A DNA stretch of 49,762 bases from Chromohalobacter moromii (GCF_023091865.1 NZ_JAHXDI010000005.1:55722-105483), one strand, 5' to 3'; counted from the stretch's first letter, positions 1 to 8,602 are shown. Program-made: numbers and translations. Notes: generated by a model from the sequence alone, not told the origin.

Positions 1-1
1 A

Positions 2-532
2 GGGGTGTCGTTCGTGCCGGTGTGGATCAATATTTCTGCGGTGCAGCTCATTCAGGGCGATCTTGAGTCGCGGTTGTCCGCCAGTCTGTCCAAACACCAC
101 GTGCCTGCGGCCATGTTGGGATTGGAACTGACCGAGTCGGTGCTGCTCGACGAGCGCGCCGGGGATATCTCGACGCGTCTTGTCGCGCTGCGTGACAAGG
201 GGCATCCGATTGCCATAGATGACTTCGGCACCGGCTATTCATCGATGGCCTATCTCAAGCAGTTGCCGGTGGATAAGCTCAAGCTCGACCGTGCCTTCGT
301 GCGCGCCTTGCCCGACGATAGCGCCGATGCCGCTATCACGTCGGCAGTGCTCGCCATGGCACGCGGCCTGGGGCTGGATGTGATTGCCGAGGGGGTGGAA
401 ACCGAGGCGCAGCGGGACTATCTGCGTTCAGAAGGCTGTGCCATGGTACAGGGCTTCCTCTATGCACGCCCTGAACGGGTGACCGATGTCGAGATGCGGC
501 TCAAGGGCGATCTCGAGATGTCGCTGCCCTGA
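2..532 (+). CDS. EAL-domain cyclic-di-GMP phosphodiesterase, C-terminal part
   Basis: The gene runs in from the left edge, so only its last 177 codons are seen and the true start is outside the window. The visible part is most of an EAL domain, which hydrolyses c-di-GMP to pGpG. Signature pieces occur in order: NISAVQL, ELTESVLLD (metal-binding Glu and Asn regions), IDDFGTGYSSM, KLDRAFV with the conserved Lys, and IAEGVET followed by QGFLYARP. The key acidic residues are all present, so the domain looks catalytically competent. Whether GGDEF, PAS or sensor domains precede it cannot be seen. Its last 32 bases overlap the convergent DUF2878 gene. Confidence 0.93.
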   Translation, partial: GVSFVPVWINISAVQLIQGDLESRLSASLSKHHVPAAMLGLELTESVLLDERAGDISTRLVALRDKGHPIAIDDFGTGYSSMAYLKQLPVDKLKLDRAFVRALPDDSADAAITSAVLAMARGLGLDVIAEGVETEAQRDYLRSEGCAMVQGFLYARPERVTDVEMRLKGDLEMSLP

Positions 533-983
533 GCGCCAGCCATCCGCATATGCTGCTCCACACTATGGCCTGCACCACCACTGCCCAAGGCGCCAGTTCG
601 ACATCCGCCAGGCGCGCGCCGCCTAGATAGGAACTCGGCCCTCCGAGCGCCCCGCCCAGTATCGCCAGCCAAGGGTGTGACCATAGCCAAGCGAGTGAAT
701 GGTGAAGGGTGGTCGCGAATAGTGGCCAGAGCAACCACAGCCATAGCGGCAGTTCCGAGGCACCGGGAAAGCGTAAACCGCCGAGCAACGTCAGCGTGCC
801 ATCCACGCCCGCGCCGAGTAGCGCGAACCCTGCCAGCCAGCGCCACTCTCCTGGTATGCCCAGCCACAGCAGGTGGCATGTCACGATCATTATGACCGTG
901 GGCAAGGCCCAGGGCGTACCGCCGAGCACGCAGGCCAGCCAGCCGACCTGAAACGCGAGCGCGTTTAAAACCTTGCCCAGCAT
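501..983 (-). CDS. DUF2878 family membrane protein
   Basis: A 160-residue, very hydrophobic and Trp-rich protein with about five likely membrane segments. The start ATG is taken just after the cfa stop (5 bases apart), where MLGKVLNALAFQVGW begins a typical first membrane segment; the open frame continues upstream only because it lies under cfa. Family membership (DUF2878) is by recalled similarity and gene context, since this family commonly closes clusters with cfa and DUF1365. The molecular function is unknown. As the last gene of the merR-phr-cfa cluster it may act with the lipid-modifying enzymes in the inner membrane; that is inference. Its 3' end overlaps the convergent EAL gene by 32 bases. 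Confidence 0.72.
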   Translation of the reverse strand: MLGKVLNALAFQVGWLACVLGGTPWALPTVIMIVTCHLLWLGIPGEWRWLAGFALLGAGVDGTLTLLGGLRFPGASELPLWLWLLWPLFATTLHHSLAWLWSHPWLAILGGALGGPSSYLGGARLADVELAPWAVVVQAIVWSSICGWLALRAATSRDRP

Positions 984-987
984 GGGA

Positions 988-2257
988 TCAAGGTGCGCCG
1001 GTGAGTGGCGCGCGCCGACTGCCAGGCTTGGCCAGCAGCCACTGCGAGGCACCGATGGTGCGCTCACGGAAGCCGCCTTCGCAGTAGCACAGATAATAAC
1101 GCCACATGCGGATGAAGCGTTCGTCATAGCCGAGCGTTCGAATATGCTCAAGGCGGGCCTCGAAGCGCCGGCGCCACTCGCAAAGCGTGCGTGCATAATG
1201 TGCCCCGATCTCATCAAGGGCGAGAACGTTGAGTTGCGTGCGCCGCGCGATACTTTCCAACATCGCCTGGTGGGAAGGCAGGAAACCGCCAGGAAAGATG
1301 TAGCGCTTGATGAAGTCGACCTCGCGCTTGGCCGCTTCATAGCGCTGATCGCGAATGGTGATGGCCTGAATAAGCGCCAGGCCGTCGTCGTCGAGTAGAC
1401 GGTCGACGGTGGACAGATAAGTGGCCAGGTACTGATGCCCCACTGCCTCGATCATTTCCACCGATACCAGGCGGTCGTAACGCCCCTCGAGAGCGCGATA
1501 ATCGCGCTTGAGTAGGGTGATGCGATCCTCGAGGCCGGCTTCGCGAATGCGCTGCGCGGTATGCGCGTACTGCTCCTCGGAAATGGTCGTGGTGGTGACG
1601 CGGCAGCCTCGTGTGCGCGCCGCGTGAAGTGCCAGTCCCCCCCCAGCCGGTACCGATTTCCAGCAGATGATGCTCGGGGCCGACATCCAGCTTGTCGAGA
1701 ATGAGCTCGAGCTTATAGGTTGAAGCGTCTTCCAGGCTGGCGTCGGGGCATGGAAAGATGGCGCTAGAGTAAAGCCAGTGTTCACGATCGAGGAACGTCT
1801 CGAAGAGGGCATTGCCGAGGTCGTAATGCGCGGCGACATGGCGTCGGGCGCGGCCAGTGGTATTGCGTTGCAGGGCTTGGAGCGCGCTGAGAACACCTTG
1901 CGCCAGTCGTGCAGGGCCTTTCTCCAAACGTTCGTTGACGTGCTCCAGGTTGCGGGCGAGCAAGCGAATCAGCGCGACCAGGTCGTCGCAGTGCCAGTCA
2001 CCGTCCATATAGGTTTCCCCGGCCGCGACGCTGCCCCCCAGCGCGATACGCCGCCAGACCCGGTCGTGATGTATCCGCAGGCGTACCGTGAGTGGCCCGC
2101 CCTGGCCGAGACGATGCGTGCGTTCGGCGTCCTCGACGATCAGCACGCCGCCCTCGAGGGTCGACAGTTGGCGCAGTAGGCGTGGCTTGAGCCAACGTGC
2201 TACACGCGCATCGAGCGTTCGAACAGGCGCCTTGGTGGCGGAACGGGTCGTCGTCAC
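988..2257 (-). pseudogene. cfa: cyclopropane-fatty-acyl-phospholipid synthase, frameshifted
   Basis: Encodes the SAM-dependent enzyme that adds a methylene bridge across double bonds of membrane phospholipid acyl chains. The reading frame is split. Codons 1 to about 204 (VTTTRSATKAP to LLEIGTGWGG) are in one frame and the rest (LALHAARTRG through MWRYYLCYCEGGFRER) in the next. The break lies in a run of eight C on the plus strand (1637-1644), in the codons of SAM motif I; seven would restore one frame of about 422 residues, close to the usual 380-420. Later family motifs (EMIEAVGHQ, FIKRYIFPGG) are intact. The start is GTG, overlapping the DUF1365 stop as GTGA. It may be a true mutation, a phase-variable tract or a sequencing error. 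Confidence 0.88.
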
Positions 2258-3021
2258 GGGCGTGTCTCCTCGCCACGGGGATGTGAAAAGAGTGGCACGC
2301 GCTTCAACCATAGGCGCAATGCTTCGAAATGAATGCCGGCCAGCGTCTTGAGACTCATCCACGGGGCTCGTGCCAGAGCGACAAGCCACGCCCGCCGCCC
2401 CGCGGGTTCGAAACGCAGACTCAGCGTGGCATCGAAATGGCGCGTGTCCTCGCGCCATGCCTCCATATGCATCAGTAGGTGTTCGCTTGGCGTGTTGAAG
2501 CGCCAGCGATAGCGCATTTCCATGGGATTGAACGGCGAGACATGCAGCGCCTTGTCGAAATGCGCGCTATGGGTATGGCGTGTCGGCGTCACTGAGTAGG
2601 CATAGACGTGGCGTTCCCGCCACGGCGTGTTGGTCACTTCGCCGAGGATGGCGCGCAAGCGTTCGTCATGGTCATAGACGTAATACAGCGTGATGGGATT
2701 GAAGAGTACGCCGCAGAGGCGCAACTGGGTCAACATGCGGACGGGACCTGCGGGTGCCGCCTCACCCAGCTCATGGCGCAACCGCTGATGGACTGCCGTC
2801 TTGAGCGGTAAATGCGTGGGCCCTAGATAATCCTCGCGGCGAAAGCGTGCCAGTGCCGCACGGCGTGCACTGAAGCCCGGCAGTGCATCGAAGAGCTCGG
2901 GCAACTCGTCCAGATCGAGCCAGACCATCCACACGCGGTAGATGAAGCGATGCGCGCGCGGCGTGAATCGCCGATGACGTAGCTCGCCCAGGGCCACCCG
3001 GCTATGCAAGAAAGCGCTCAT
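2254..3021 (-). CDS. DUF1365 family protein
   Basis: A 255-residue cytosolic protein of the DUF1365 family, recognised from MSAFLHSRVALGELRHRR, FNPITLYYVYD, HVSPFNPMEMRYRW and the Trp/Phe-rich core. No catalytic activity is established for the family. It nearly always sits between an FAD oxidoreductase and a cyclopropane-fatty-acid-type methyltransferase, and is therefore suspected to take part in modification of unsaturated acyl chains. The gene overlaps the oxidoreductase stop by four bases (ATGA) and the cfa start by four bases (GTGA), so the three are translationally coupled. This frame is intact although both neighbours are broken. Confidence 0.88.
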   Translation of the reverse strand: MSAFLHSRVALGELRHRRFTPRAHRFIYRVWMVWLDLDELPELFDALPGFSARRAALARFRREDYLGPTHLPLKTAVHQRLRHELGEAAPAGPVRMLTQLRLCGVLFNPITLYYVYDHDERLRAILGEVTNTPWRERHVYAYSVTPTRHTHSAHFDKALHVSPFNPMEMRYRWRFNTPSEHLLMHMEAWREDTRHFDATLSLRFEPAGRRAWLVALARAPWMSLKTLAGIHFEALRLWLKRVPLFSHPRGEETRP

Positions 3022-4336
3022 GCCGGGACTCCTTCAGACACCGCGGTTGTCGACGAGCAGGACCCTGGCAGGGCATCGGGTTCATCGCAGCCCAGTGCGC
3101 GTGCCACGCGCAGCGCACTCCAGACGCCATCCTCGTGGAACCCGTGGCGCCAGTACGCGCCGCAGAAATGCGTACGATGGTGCGGACCGGAGATTTCCGC
3201 ATGACGTTGCTGGGCGGCGGCCCCCGCCAGCGTGAAGCAGGGATGGCGATAGACGAAGCGCCGCAGCATGCAGTCGGGGGCGATGGCGTCGCTGTCGTTG
3301 AGCGTCACGCAGAAGCGCGTCACGCCTGGTAGATGCTGGAGACGATTCATGTCGTAGGTCACCGAGATGCGGGCGTCATCCTCACGGCCGTCGATGCGAT
3401 AGTTCCAGCTCGCCCAGGCGCGGCGCCGACGTGGCAGCATTCGAGTGTCGGTATGCAGGACGACGTCATTGTCTTGATACGGCAGGGCATCGAGGATTTC
3501 GTGCTCCGCGTGGCTGGGCGAGGCCAGCATCGCCAGTGCTTGGTCACTGTGGCAGGCGAGTACCACCTGATCGAAACGCTCCCGGCCTTGGTGCGTGGTC
3601 AGTGTCACGCCCGTTGCATCGCGCTCGATACCCAGCACCGGGCAAGCCAGGCGGATGCGCTGGGCGTAGGCGGCTGTCAGCGGGGCGATGTAGCGTCGTG
3701 CACCGCCCACTAGCGTGTACCACTGGGGGCGGTTTCTCACCGACAGCAGTCCATGATGATGGAAGAACCGCACGAAGGATGTCAGCGGGAAATTCGCCAT
3801 GTCGCGCTCGCTGGCGGACCAAATGGCGGCGCCCATGGGCAGCAGGTAACGGCGCCGGAAGATCTCTCCATAGCCACCCCGCGTCAGATACTCGCCCAGC
3901 GTCATGCCTTCCGGCAAGGTGCCGTGCGATAGATCGCGTACCGCGTGACGATTGAAGCGCAGGATATCGCGCAGCATGCCGTGAAAGCCGGGGCGGAGTA
4001 GATTGCGACGTTGGGCGAACAGGGTGTCGAGGGTGTGGCCGTTATATTCGAAGTCCTCGTGGGTGGCATGCACCGAGAAGCTCATTTCGGTGGCTTGCGC
4101 GGACACGCCCAACTGCGCCAGCAAGCGCTGAAAGTGCGGTCGTTGAAGACGATAAAACCGGTATCGATGGCATGCCGGTGCCCATGCAGTTCGACATCCA
4201 CGGTTGCAGTGTGGCCGCCGAGGTGTGCGTTGGCCTCGAACAGTGTCACCTCGTGGCGTTGCGAGAGGTAATGGGCACACGCCATGCCAGCAATGCCGCC
4301 GCCAACTACTGCGATGCGTGAGGCGGGCACATTCAT
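3018..4336 (-). pseudogene. FAD-dependent amine-oxidase-like oxidoreductase, frameshifted
   Basis: Family of NAD/FAD oxidoreductases that accompanies DUF1365 and cfa. The N-terminal frame (MNVPASRIAVVGGGIAGMA to DTGFIVFNDRT) carries the dinucleotide-binding GGGIAG and LFEANAHLGGHT. The remainder (PHFQRLLAQLGV to STTAVSEGVPA) continues in another frame from about 4134. Relatives read FNDRTYPHF at the junction. Here the Tyr-Pro codons are missing, and the sequence is explained by loss of 10 bases between two copies of CCGCAC (GTGCGG at 4134-4139 on the plus strand). This is not a homopolymer, so a sequencing slip is less likely than in cfa. The C-terminal motif FCGAYWRHGFHEDG is intact. It overlaps the SDR stop and the DUF1365 start by four bases each. 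Confidence 0.86.
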
Positions 4337-5124
4337 GAGCGATCCTCTTCGGCGGTATTGCGGGTCATGAGGCGTCCGAGGCGATGACGTAGTGCAGGCG
4401 GCAGGATACCCGCCAGTTTGACCAGCAAGGTGAAGCGACGCGGGAAGTGGATGTCGAGTGCACGTTTCTCCAGGCCGCGCAGGATGGCCTCCACGGCCTC
4501 ATCGACCTCAACGCGCATGGGCATGGGGAAGTCGTTGCGTTCGGTTAGCGGCGTGCGCACGAAGCCCGGGTGTATGACGCTGACATCGATGCCTTCCGCC
4601 GCCAGATCCAGTCGCAGGGACGCGAGGAAGTAGCTGATTGCGGCCTTGGATGCACCGTAAGCTTCGGCGCGCGGCAGCGGAAAATACGCCGAGGCGCTGG
4701 AGACCGCCGCCAGCTGCGGACGCTGGGTGCCATGGCGAGCGCGACGCAGTAGCGGCAGAGCCGCATCGATGGCATACAGCGTGCCGTGAAGATTGGTGGC
4801 CAGCACGCGCTCGATGAGGTCGACATCGAAGTGTCGCGCGTCCACGTATTCGCAGGTGCCGGCGTTGAGCAGGGCCAGCTCGAGCCCCCCGAAGACGGCT
4901 TCTATGTATTCTCCGGCGGCGGTGACCGAGGTGCGATCAGTGAGATCGGCGGGAACGATCAGGGCGTTCTCGAAGGGGGCTGCCAACGTCTCTAGGGCAT
5001 CGCGTCGACGTGCGGTCAGCGCGACCCTGTGGCCTTCCTTCAGCAACCGCACGGCAAGTGCCTCGCCGATGCCCGAGGTGGCGCCGGTTAACCAGATGCG
5101 CTGGGGGGCTGCTGATGTGGTCAT
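4333..5124 (-). CDS. short-chain dehydrogenase/reductase
   Basis: A 263-residue classical SDR. The cofactor motif TGATSGIG is at residues 13-20, the NAG motif is LALLNAG, the catalytic Ser lies in SSASAYF, and the YGASK pair is near residues 155-159. The C-terminal tail (TLLVKLAGILPPALRHRLG) is hydrophobic and may rest on the membrane. The substrate is unknown. In this cluster it could act on oxidised lipid products, which is inference from the company of cfa and the FAD oxidoreductase. It overlaps the oxidoreductase gene by four bases (ATGA) and starts 21 bases after the NTF2-like gene. Confidence 0.9.
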   Translation of the reverse strand: MTTSAAPQRIWLTGATSGIGEALAVRLLKEGHRVALTARRRDALETLAAPFENALIVPADLTDRTSVTAAGEYIEAVFGGLELALLNAGTCEYVDARHFDVDLIERVLATNLHGTLYAIDAALPLLRRARHGTQRPQLAAVSSASAYFPLPRAEAYGASKAAISYFLASLRLDLAAEGIDVSVIHPGFVRTPLTERNDFPMPMRVEVDEAVEAILRGLEKRALDIHFPRRFTLLVKLAGILPPALRHRLGRLMTRNTAEEDRS

Positions 5125-5145
5125 GCGCTCTCCTTTAGACGAGGC

Positions 5146-5592
5146 CTAGTGCGATGAAGATGTTGGCCGCATATGCCGCTTGAGCCATCGGATCAGCGTG
5201 CCGAATACGGGCAGGTGCTCGTACAGCATGGCGCCGGCATCGAAGTAATCGCGTTGCTGGCAGATTCGCTCGTCACGAAACGTTAGCCGCGAACACCCCG
5301 CGACCTCGACGCCACGTCCGCCGGCAAGCCGGGGATGCGTGACATGCATGACCCAGTCTACGCAGGCTTCATCGCCCTCACGTTGATAGTGCCCGGTGTC
5401 GAAGCGGCACTCGGTCACGTTGGCGAGCATTTCGGTGTAGTAGTGCAGCAACGCACCGCGCCCCTCGATATGGTGTAACGGGTCCGTGAACGACACATCT
5501 TCAGTGTAGAGGTTTTCGAGGCTCTTTGTACATGTCTTGTCAAGCTTTTTGAAGGTCTGACAAAACGTCTCCAAGATAGGGTCCTGGCGCAT
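5146..5592 (-). CDS. NTF2/SnoaL-like protein
   Basis: A 148-residue protein with the pattern of the nuclear-transport-factor-2/SnoaL cone fold: an N-terminal helix (ETFCQTFKKLDKTCTKSLENLY), then EDVSFTDPLHHIEGRGAL, HVTHPRLAGG and a closing strand with FRDERICQQRDYFDAGAM. Such folds bind small hydrophobic ligands or act as isomerases, hydratases or cyclases. The polar pocket residues (Asp in FTDPLHHIEG, Asp in RDYFDAG) match the SnoaL-like pattern. No specific substrate can be assigned. It lies between phr and the SDR in the same operon, as in related clusters of other gammaproteobacteria. Confidence 0.82.
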   Translation of the reverse strand: MRQDPILETFCQTFKKLDKTCTKSLENLYTEDVSFTDPLHHIEGRGALLHYYTEMLANVTECRFDTGHYQREGDEACVDWVMHVTHPRLAGGRGVEVAGCSRLTFRDERICQQRDYFDAGAMLYEHLPVFGTLIRWLKRHMRPTSSSH

Positions 5593-5643
5593 GCGGTCCT
5601 CCGAAAAGGGCGTTGAGCTGTGGCGTGGGCTCGGGACTCGCGA

Positions 5644-7065
5644 TTACGTCGTCAGTGACTTGAAGGCATCCAGCGCGCGTTGGCGTGCCGCCTTGTGGTC
5701 GACGAGGGGCTCGGCATACCCGGTTTGCCGGCGTTGCGCAGCGTCGGGGAAAAAGCGTGACTTGAGCGGCAACTCGGCCAGCTCTGGCAGATATTCCGCG
5801 ATGAAGTGCCCTTCCGGATCGAAGCGTTCCGCCTGGGTGGTAGGGTTGAAGATACGAAAATAAGGCGCGGCATCGGTGCCGGTGGAGGCGGCCCACTGCC
5901 AACCGCCATTGTTGGAGGCGAAGTCGCCGTCAACGAGGTGGCGCATGAAGAAGGCTTCGCCACGACGCCAGTCGATCAGTAGGTGTTTGGACAAGAACAT
6001 CGCCACGACCATGCGTAGGCGGTTGTGCATCCAGCCACGCTGAACCAACTGGCGCATGGCGGCGTCGACCAGCGGATAGCCGGTACGTCCTTCGCACCAA
6101 GCCTGAAACCCCGCGTCATCGTCGCGCCAGGCCAGGGCCTTTGTATGCGACTGAAAGGGGCGGTGGCGGTTGATGTCGGGGAAGCTGGCAGCGATATGCA
6201 GATAGAACTCGCGCCAGACCAATTCATTGGCCCAGGCGATGAGGCCGGCGTCGCCGTCGGCCAAGTGCCCCTCGTTGTTGCTCATCACCGCATGTAAGCA
6301 CTGACGATGCGAGATCATGCCCAACGATAGGTAGGGAGACAGCTCGCTGGTACCGGGAAGCGCGGGGAAATCGCGCTGGCGCTTGTAGTGATGGCCACGG
6401 AAGCGCAGGAAGCGCTCGAGCCGGTCGCCGGCCTCGTCCTGGCCCGCAGGCCACAGGCTCGGGTCGAGTGGTGCGTCGGCCATTGTCTCGAGATCGCGAG
6501 AAGGCGGCGGGTCGGCGTCGATAGCCAGTTGAGCTTGGGGTTCAGGTTCTTCCACCAAAGCGATGCGGCTTGACGCCAGCTGGCGATGCCAAGCCTTGGC
6601 GAACGGCGTGAACACGCTATACGGCTCGCCCTTGCCGGTGAGCAGCTCTCCGGGCGCGTAAGCGACGGCGTCGGTATGCCCCCAGGCCGTCAGCCCTGCC
6701 GCCTGAAAGGCAGACTCCACCGCCGCATCGCGGCGGCGCTCGTTCAGAGGGTATTCGCGATTGAAGTGCAGAGCGCGGGCGCCGTGCTCACGCGCCAGCT
6801 CGAGCAGGGCCGCAGGTGCCTCGCCGAAGGTCGCGATGCGTCGCTGCAGCAAGGGGATATTGAGACCGGCCAAGTGTTCGCGAAGCGCCGCTACGCCCCG
6901 TAGCCAGAAGTCGACCTTGTTGGCGCCGTGGTCGTGGCGTTGCCACTGTGGAAGGCTGGTCAAAAAAACGGCGATCACCGGTCCGCGTTCGGCGGCGGCA
7001 TGCAAGGCGCGGTTATCGAAGGTTCGCAGGTCGCTGCGGAACCACATCAATTGCACATCGGACAT
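5644..7065 (-). CDS. phrB: deoxyribodipyrimidine photolyase (CPD photolyase, class I)
   Basis: A 473-residue flavoprotein that uses blue or near-UV light to split cyclobutane pyrimidine dimers in DNA. The N-terminal antenna Rossmann domain starts MSDVQLMWFRSDLRTFDNRAL. The C-terminal FAD domain carries GRTGYPLVDAAMRQL, GWMHNRLRMVVAMFLSKHL, DGDFASNNGGWQW and RIFNPTTQAERFDPEG, which include the Trp electron-transfer and FAD-binding residues. The length equals that of E. coli PhrB. The ATG at 7065 is preferred over an in-frame TTG two codons earlier because AAGGA lies six bases before it. It follows merR by 27 bases and is probably co-transcribed and controlled by it. Confidence 0.96.
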   Translation of the reverse strand: MSDVQLMWFRSDLRTFDNRALHAAAERGPVIAVFLTSLPQWQRHDHGANKVDFWLRGVAALREHLAGLNIPLLQRRIATFGEAPAALLELAREHGARALHFNREYPLNERRRDAAVESAFQAAGLTAWGHTDAVAYAPGELLTGKGEPYSVFTPFAKAWHRQLASSRIALVEEPEPQAQLAIDADPPPSRDLETMADAPLDPSLWPAGQDEAGDRLERFLRFRGHHYKRQRDFPALPGTSELSPYLSLGMISHRQCLHAVMSNNEGHLADGDAGLIAWANELVWREFYLHIAASFPDINRHRPFQSHTKALAWRDDDAGFQAWCEGRTGYPLVDAAMRQLVQRGWMHNRLRMVVAMFLSKHLLIDWRRGEAFFMRHLVDGDFASNNGGWQWAASTGTDAAPYFRIFNPTTQAERFDPEGHFIAEYLPELAELPLKSRFFPDAAQRRQTGYAEPLVDHKAARQRALDAFKSLTT

Positions 7066-7092
7066 GGCCAATCCTTGGCGCAGGTATGAAAG

Positions 7093-8010
7093 TTAGCGCC
7101 CCAGCAGCCCATGCAGGCGGCTGAGCGCAGTGGGTAGTGCATCGCCGAGCGAGGCGATCTGAGTGCTTTCCAGCTCTGCGCTGCGGATACGTGCCACTGG
7201 GCCGACTAGGCACAGCGGTATCTCGAGCTGCTCCGCCAGACGCGGCAACTGACGTCGAATGAGATCGCTGCGCTCGGCATATCCACTGGTCATGAGCACG
7301 GCCTCTGCCTTGAAGCGCTCGGCGGCCAGCGGCACCTCGTTGAGCGGCAAGTCGGCATCCAGCCATTCGACCCGAAATCCCGAGGCAGACGCGACCAGCG
7401 CCAAAAGCAGCAATCGCAACAAGTCGCGCTCCTCGGGCAGGCGCAATAGCAGTAGGCGCGCCCCCCGCGCGGCTTGATTGGCGTGGTACAGGCGAATGGC
7501 GACTCGCGTACGTAAGAAGCTTTCCAGCAAGCGGCGCTGCAATTCGGCACCGAACTGATCGCCCCAGCGCTCCTCGAGCTGATCGATCACCGGCTGCCAT
7601 AATTCGGTCACGCACGAACCAGCGGGATAAAGCGCCATGCTGCGGTTGAACAGGACGTCCAGCGTATCGCTATCCAGCGCGTCGACGGCCTGCAGCAGTC
7701 GCTGGCGCTGGCCTTCCCAGTCGCTGATATCCGGCGGCGGGACATCATTGGTCGTGGGTTCGGCCTGCTCGAGCAGGTCGCGTACCTGACTGACGGGAAC
7801 GCCCCGGTTGAGCCATTGCAGGATGCGTTCGACGCGGCGTATGTCCTCGCGTGCATAGAGACGGTGTCCCTTGGGGGTACGCTGCGGACGGATCAGGCCG
7901 TAGCGGCGCTCCCAGGCGCGCAAGGTCACGGAATTGACGCCGGTCAGCCGTGAGACCTCGCGGATCGGGTACAGCGGCGAACTGGCCGGATCCATCGCCT
8001 GTTCACTCAT
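7093..8010 (-). CDS. MerR-family regulator with degenerate B12-binding-like domain (LitR/CarH type)
   Basis: A 305-residue regulator. The N-terminal winged helix is clear: YPIREVSRLTGVNSVTLRAWERRYGL, then RTPKGHRLYAREDIRRVERI. The C-terminal two thirds follow the layout of CarH/LitR proteins: a helical bundle (LWQPVIDQLEERWGDQF) and a Rossmann-like part (ARLLLLRLPEERDLLRLLLLALV). The histidines that bind cobalamin in CarH are not seen at the expected places; the lower-ligand region reads LPEERDLL. It is therefore closer to the cobalamin-independent-looking relatives that neighbour photolyase genes. The ATG at 8010 is chosen because AGGAGG lies about ten bases before it. It likely controls its own operon. 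Confidence 0.88.
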   Translation of the reverse strand: MSEQAMDPASSPLYPIREVSRLTGVNSVTLRAWERRYGLIRPQRTPKGHRLYAREDIRRVERILQWLNRGVPVSQVRDLLEQAEPTTNDVPPPDISDWEGQRQRLLQAVDALDSDTLDVLFNRSMALYPAGSCVTELWQPVIDQLEERWGDQFGAELQRRLLESFLRTRVAIRLYHANQAARGARLLLLRLPEERDLLRLLLLALVASASGFRVEWLDADLPLNEVPLAAERFKAEAVLMTSGYAERSDLIRRQLPRLAEQLEIPLCLVGPVARIRSAELESTQIASLGDALPTALSRLHGLLGR

Positions 8011-8058
8011 GCGCTTAGGTTCCTCCTGTGAATCTTGCCACTTAGCATGGGGGATGAA

Positions 8059-8085
8059 GTTGTACGTCGCAATGATTTTGTACAA
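8059..8085 (-). promoter_or_regulatory. candidate MerR operator upstream of merR-phr
   Basis: The 88-base gap between the cbiX-like gene and merR holds two GTAC-centred elements, read on the minus strand as GTACAA, 12 bases, GTACAA. One is the perfect palindrome TTGTACAA (8078-8085). The other lies in the octamer CGTACAAC (8059-8066), repeated upstream of the TIGR01777 gene. The position, 50-75 bases before the merR start, suits an autoregulatory operator overlapping the promoter. Binding is inferred. Confidence 0.45.
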
Positions 8086-8098
8086 TCCCCATCACGTC

Positions 8099-8479
8099 TT
8101 ATGGCTCCGACGACGCCTCTACGCGGGCTGTCACGATGCCCGCCAATGCCTCGACGAAGGCGGGGTGCTGGCCGACGGGATCGAGCAGCGTCAATGCCGC
8201 TTGGGGATACTGAGCCTGCAATGCCTCGAGCTGGGCTGGAACGTCCTGACGTAGGTGGCGCCCGGCGGCGAAAAACAGCGGCAAGATATCGAGGTGTCGA
8301 TGCCCCGCGTCATAAAGTTCGGCGACTCGGGTTTCCAGCGAGGGTTCGCTTAGCTCCATGTAAGCGATGACCGCAGGGGTCTCGAGGCGCGCGCGCAGGT
8401 CGTGCTCAAGCGTTTCGAAGGGCGCGCGCCAGCGCGCATCGCTAGAGCCATGGGCAAGTAGTATCAAGGCGTGGCTCAT
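8099..8479 (-). CDS. CbiX/SirB-like sirohydrochlorin chelatase family protein
   Basis: A 126-residue short-form CbiX protein. Members insert Co or Fe into sirohydrochlorin, or have unknown roles. The signature LILLAHGSSDARW gives the metal-site His10, and LPLFFAAGRHLRQDVP gives His75. Both typical histidines are present, so it may be active, most likely as a homodimer like archaeal short CbiX. The ATG at 8479 has AGGAG about ten bases upstream; the longer frame beyond it has no such site. It sits 88 bases upstream of merR on the same strand. A cobalamin-related gene next to a CarH-like regulator is suggestive, but no other B12 synthesis genes are near. Confidence 0.85.
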   Translation of the reverse strand: MSHALILLAHGSSDARWRAPFETLEHDLRARLETPAVIAYMELSEPSLETRVAELYDAGHRHLDILPLFFAAGRHLRQDVPAQLEALQAQYPQAALTLLDPVGQHPAFVEALAGIVTARVEASSEP

Positions 8480-8602
8480 CGAGCGATCTCCTATGGTGAG
8501 TGACGTGGCGCCTTGCATGGCGACGACAGCCGCGTGGCGGGTGACCATGAGCTATGCTGTCCAGTCAGGCCAACGCATATTTACCTGGACAACTCTAGCA
8601 AA

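Noticed and set aside
5644-7071. TTG start for the photolyase at 7071
   Set aside because: The ATG two codons on has AAGGA at correct spacing and matches the usual N-terminus of the family.
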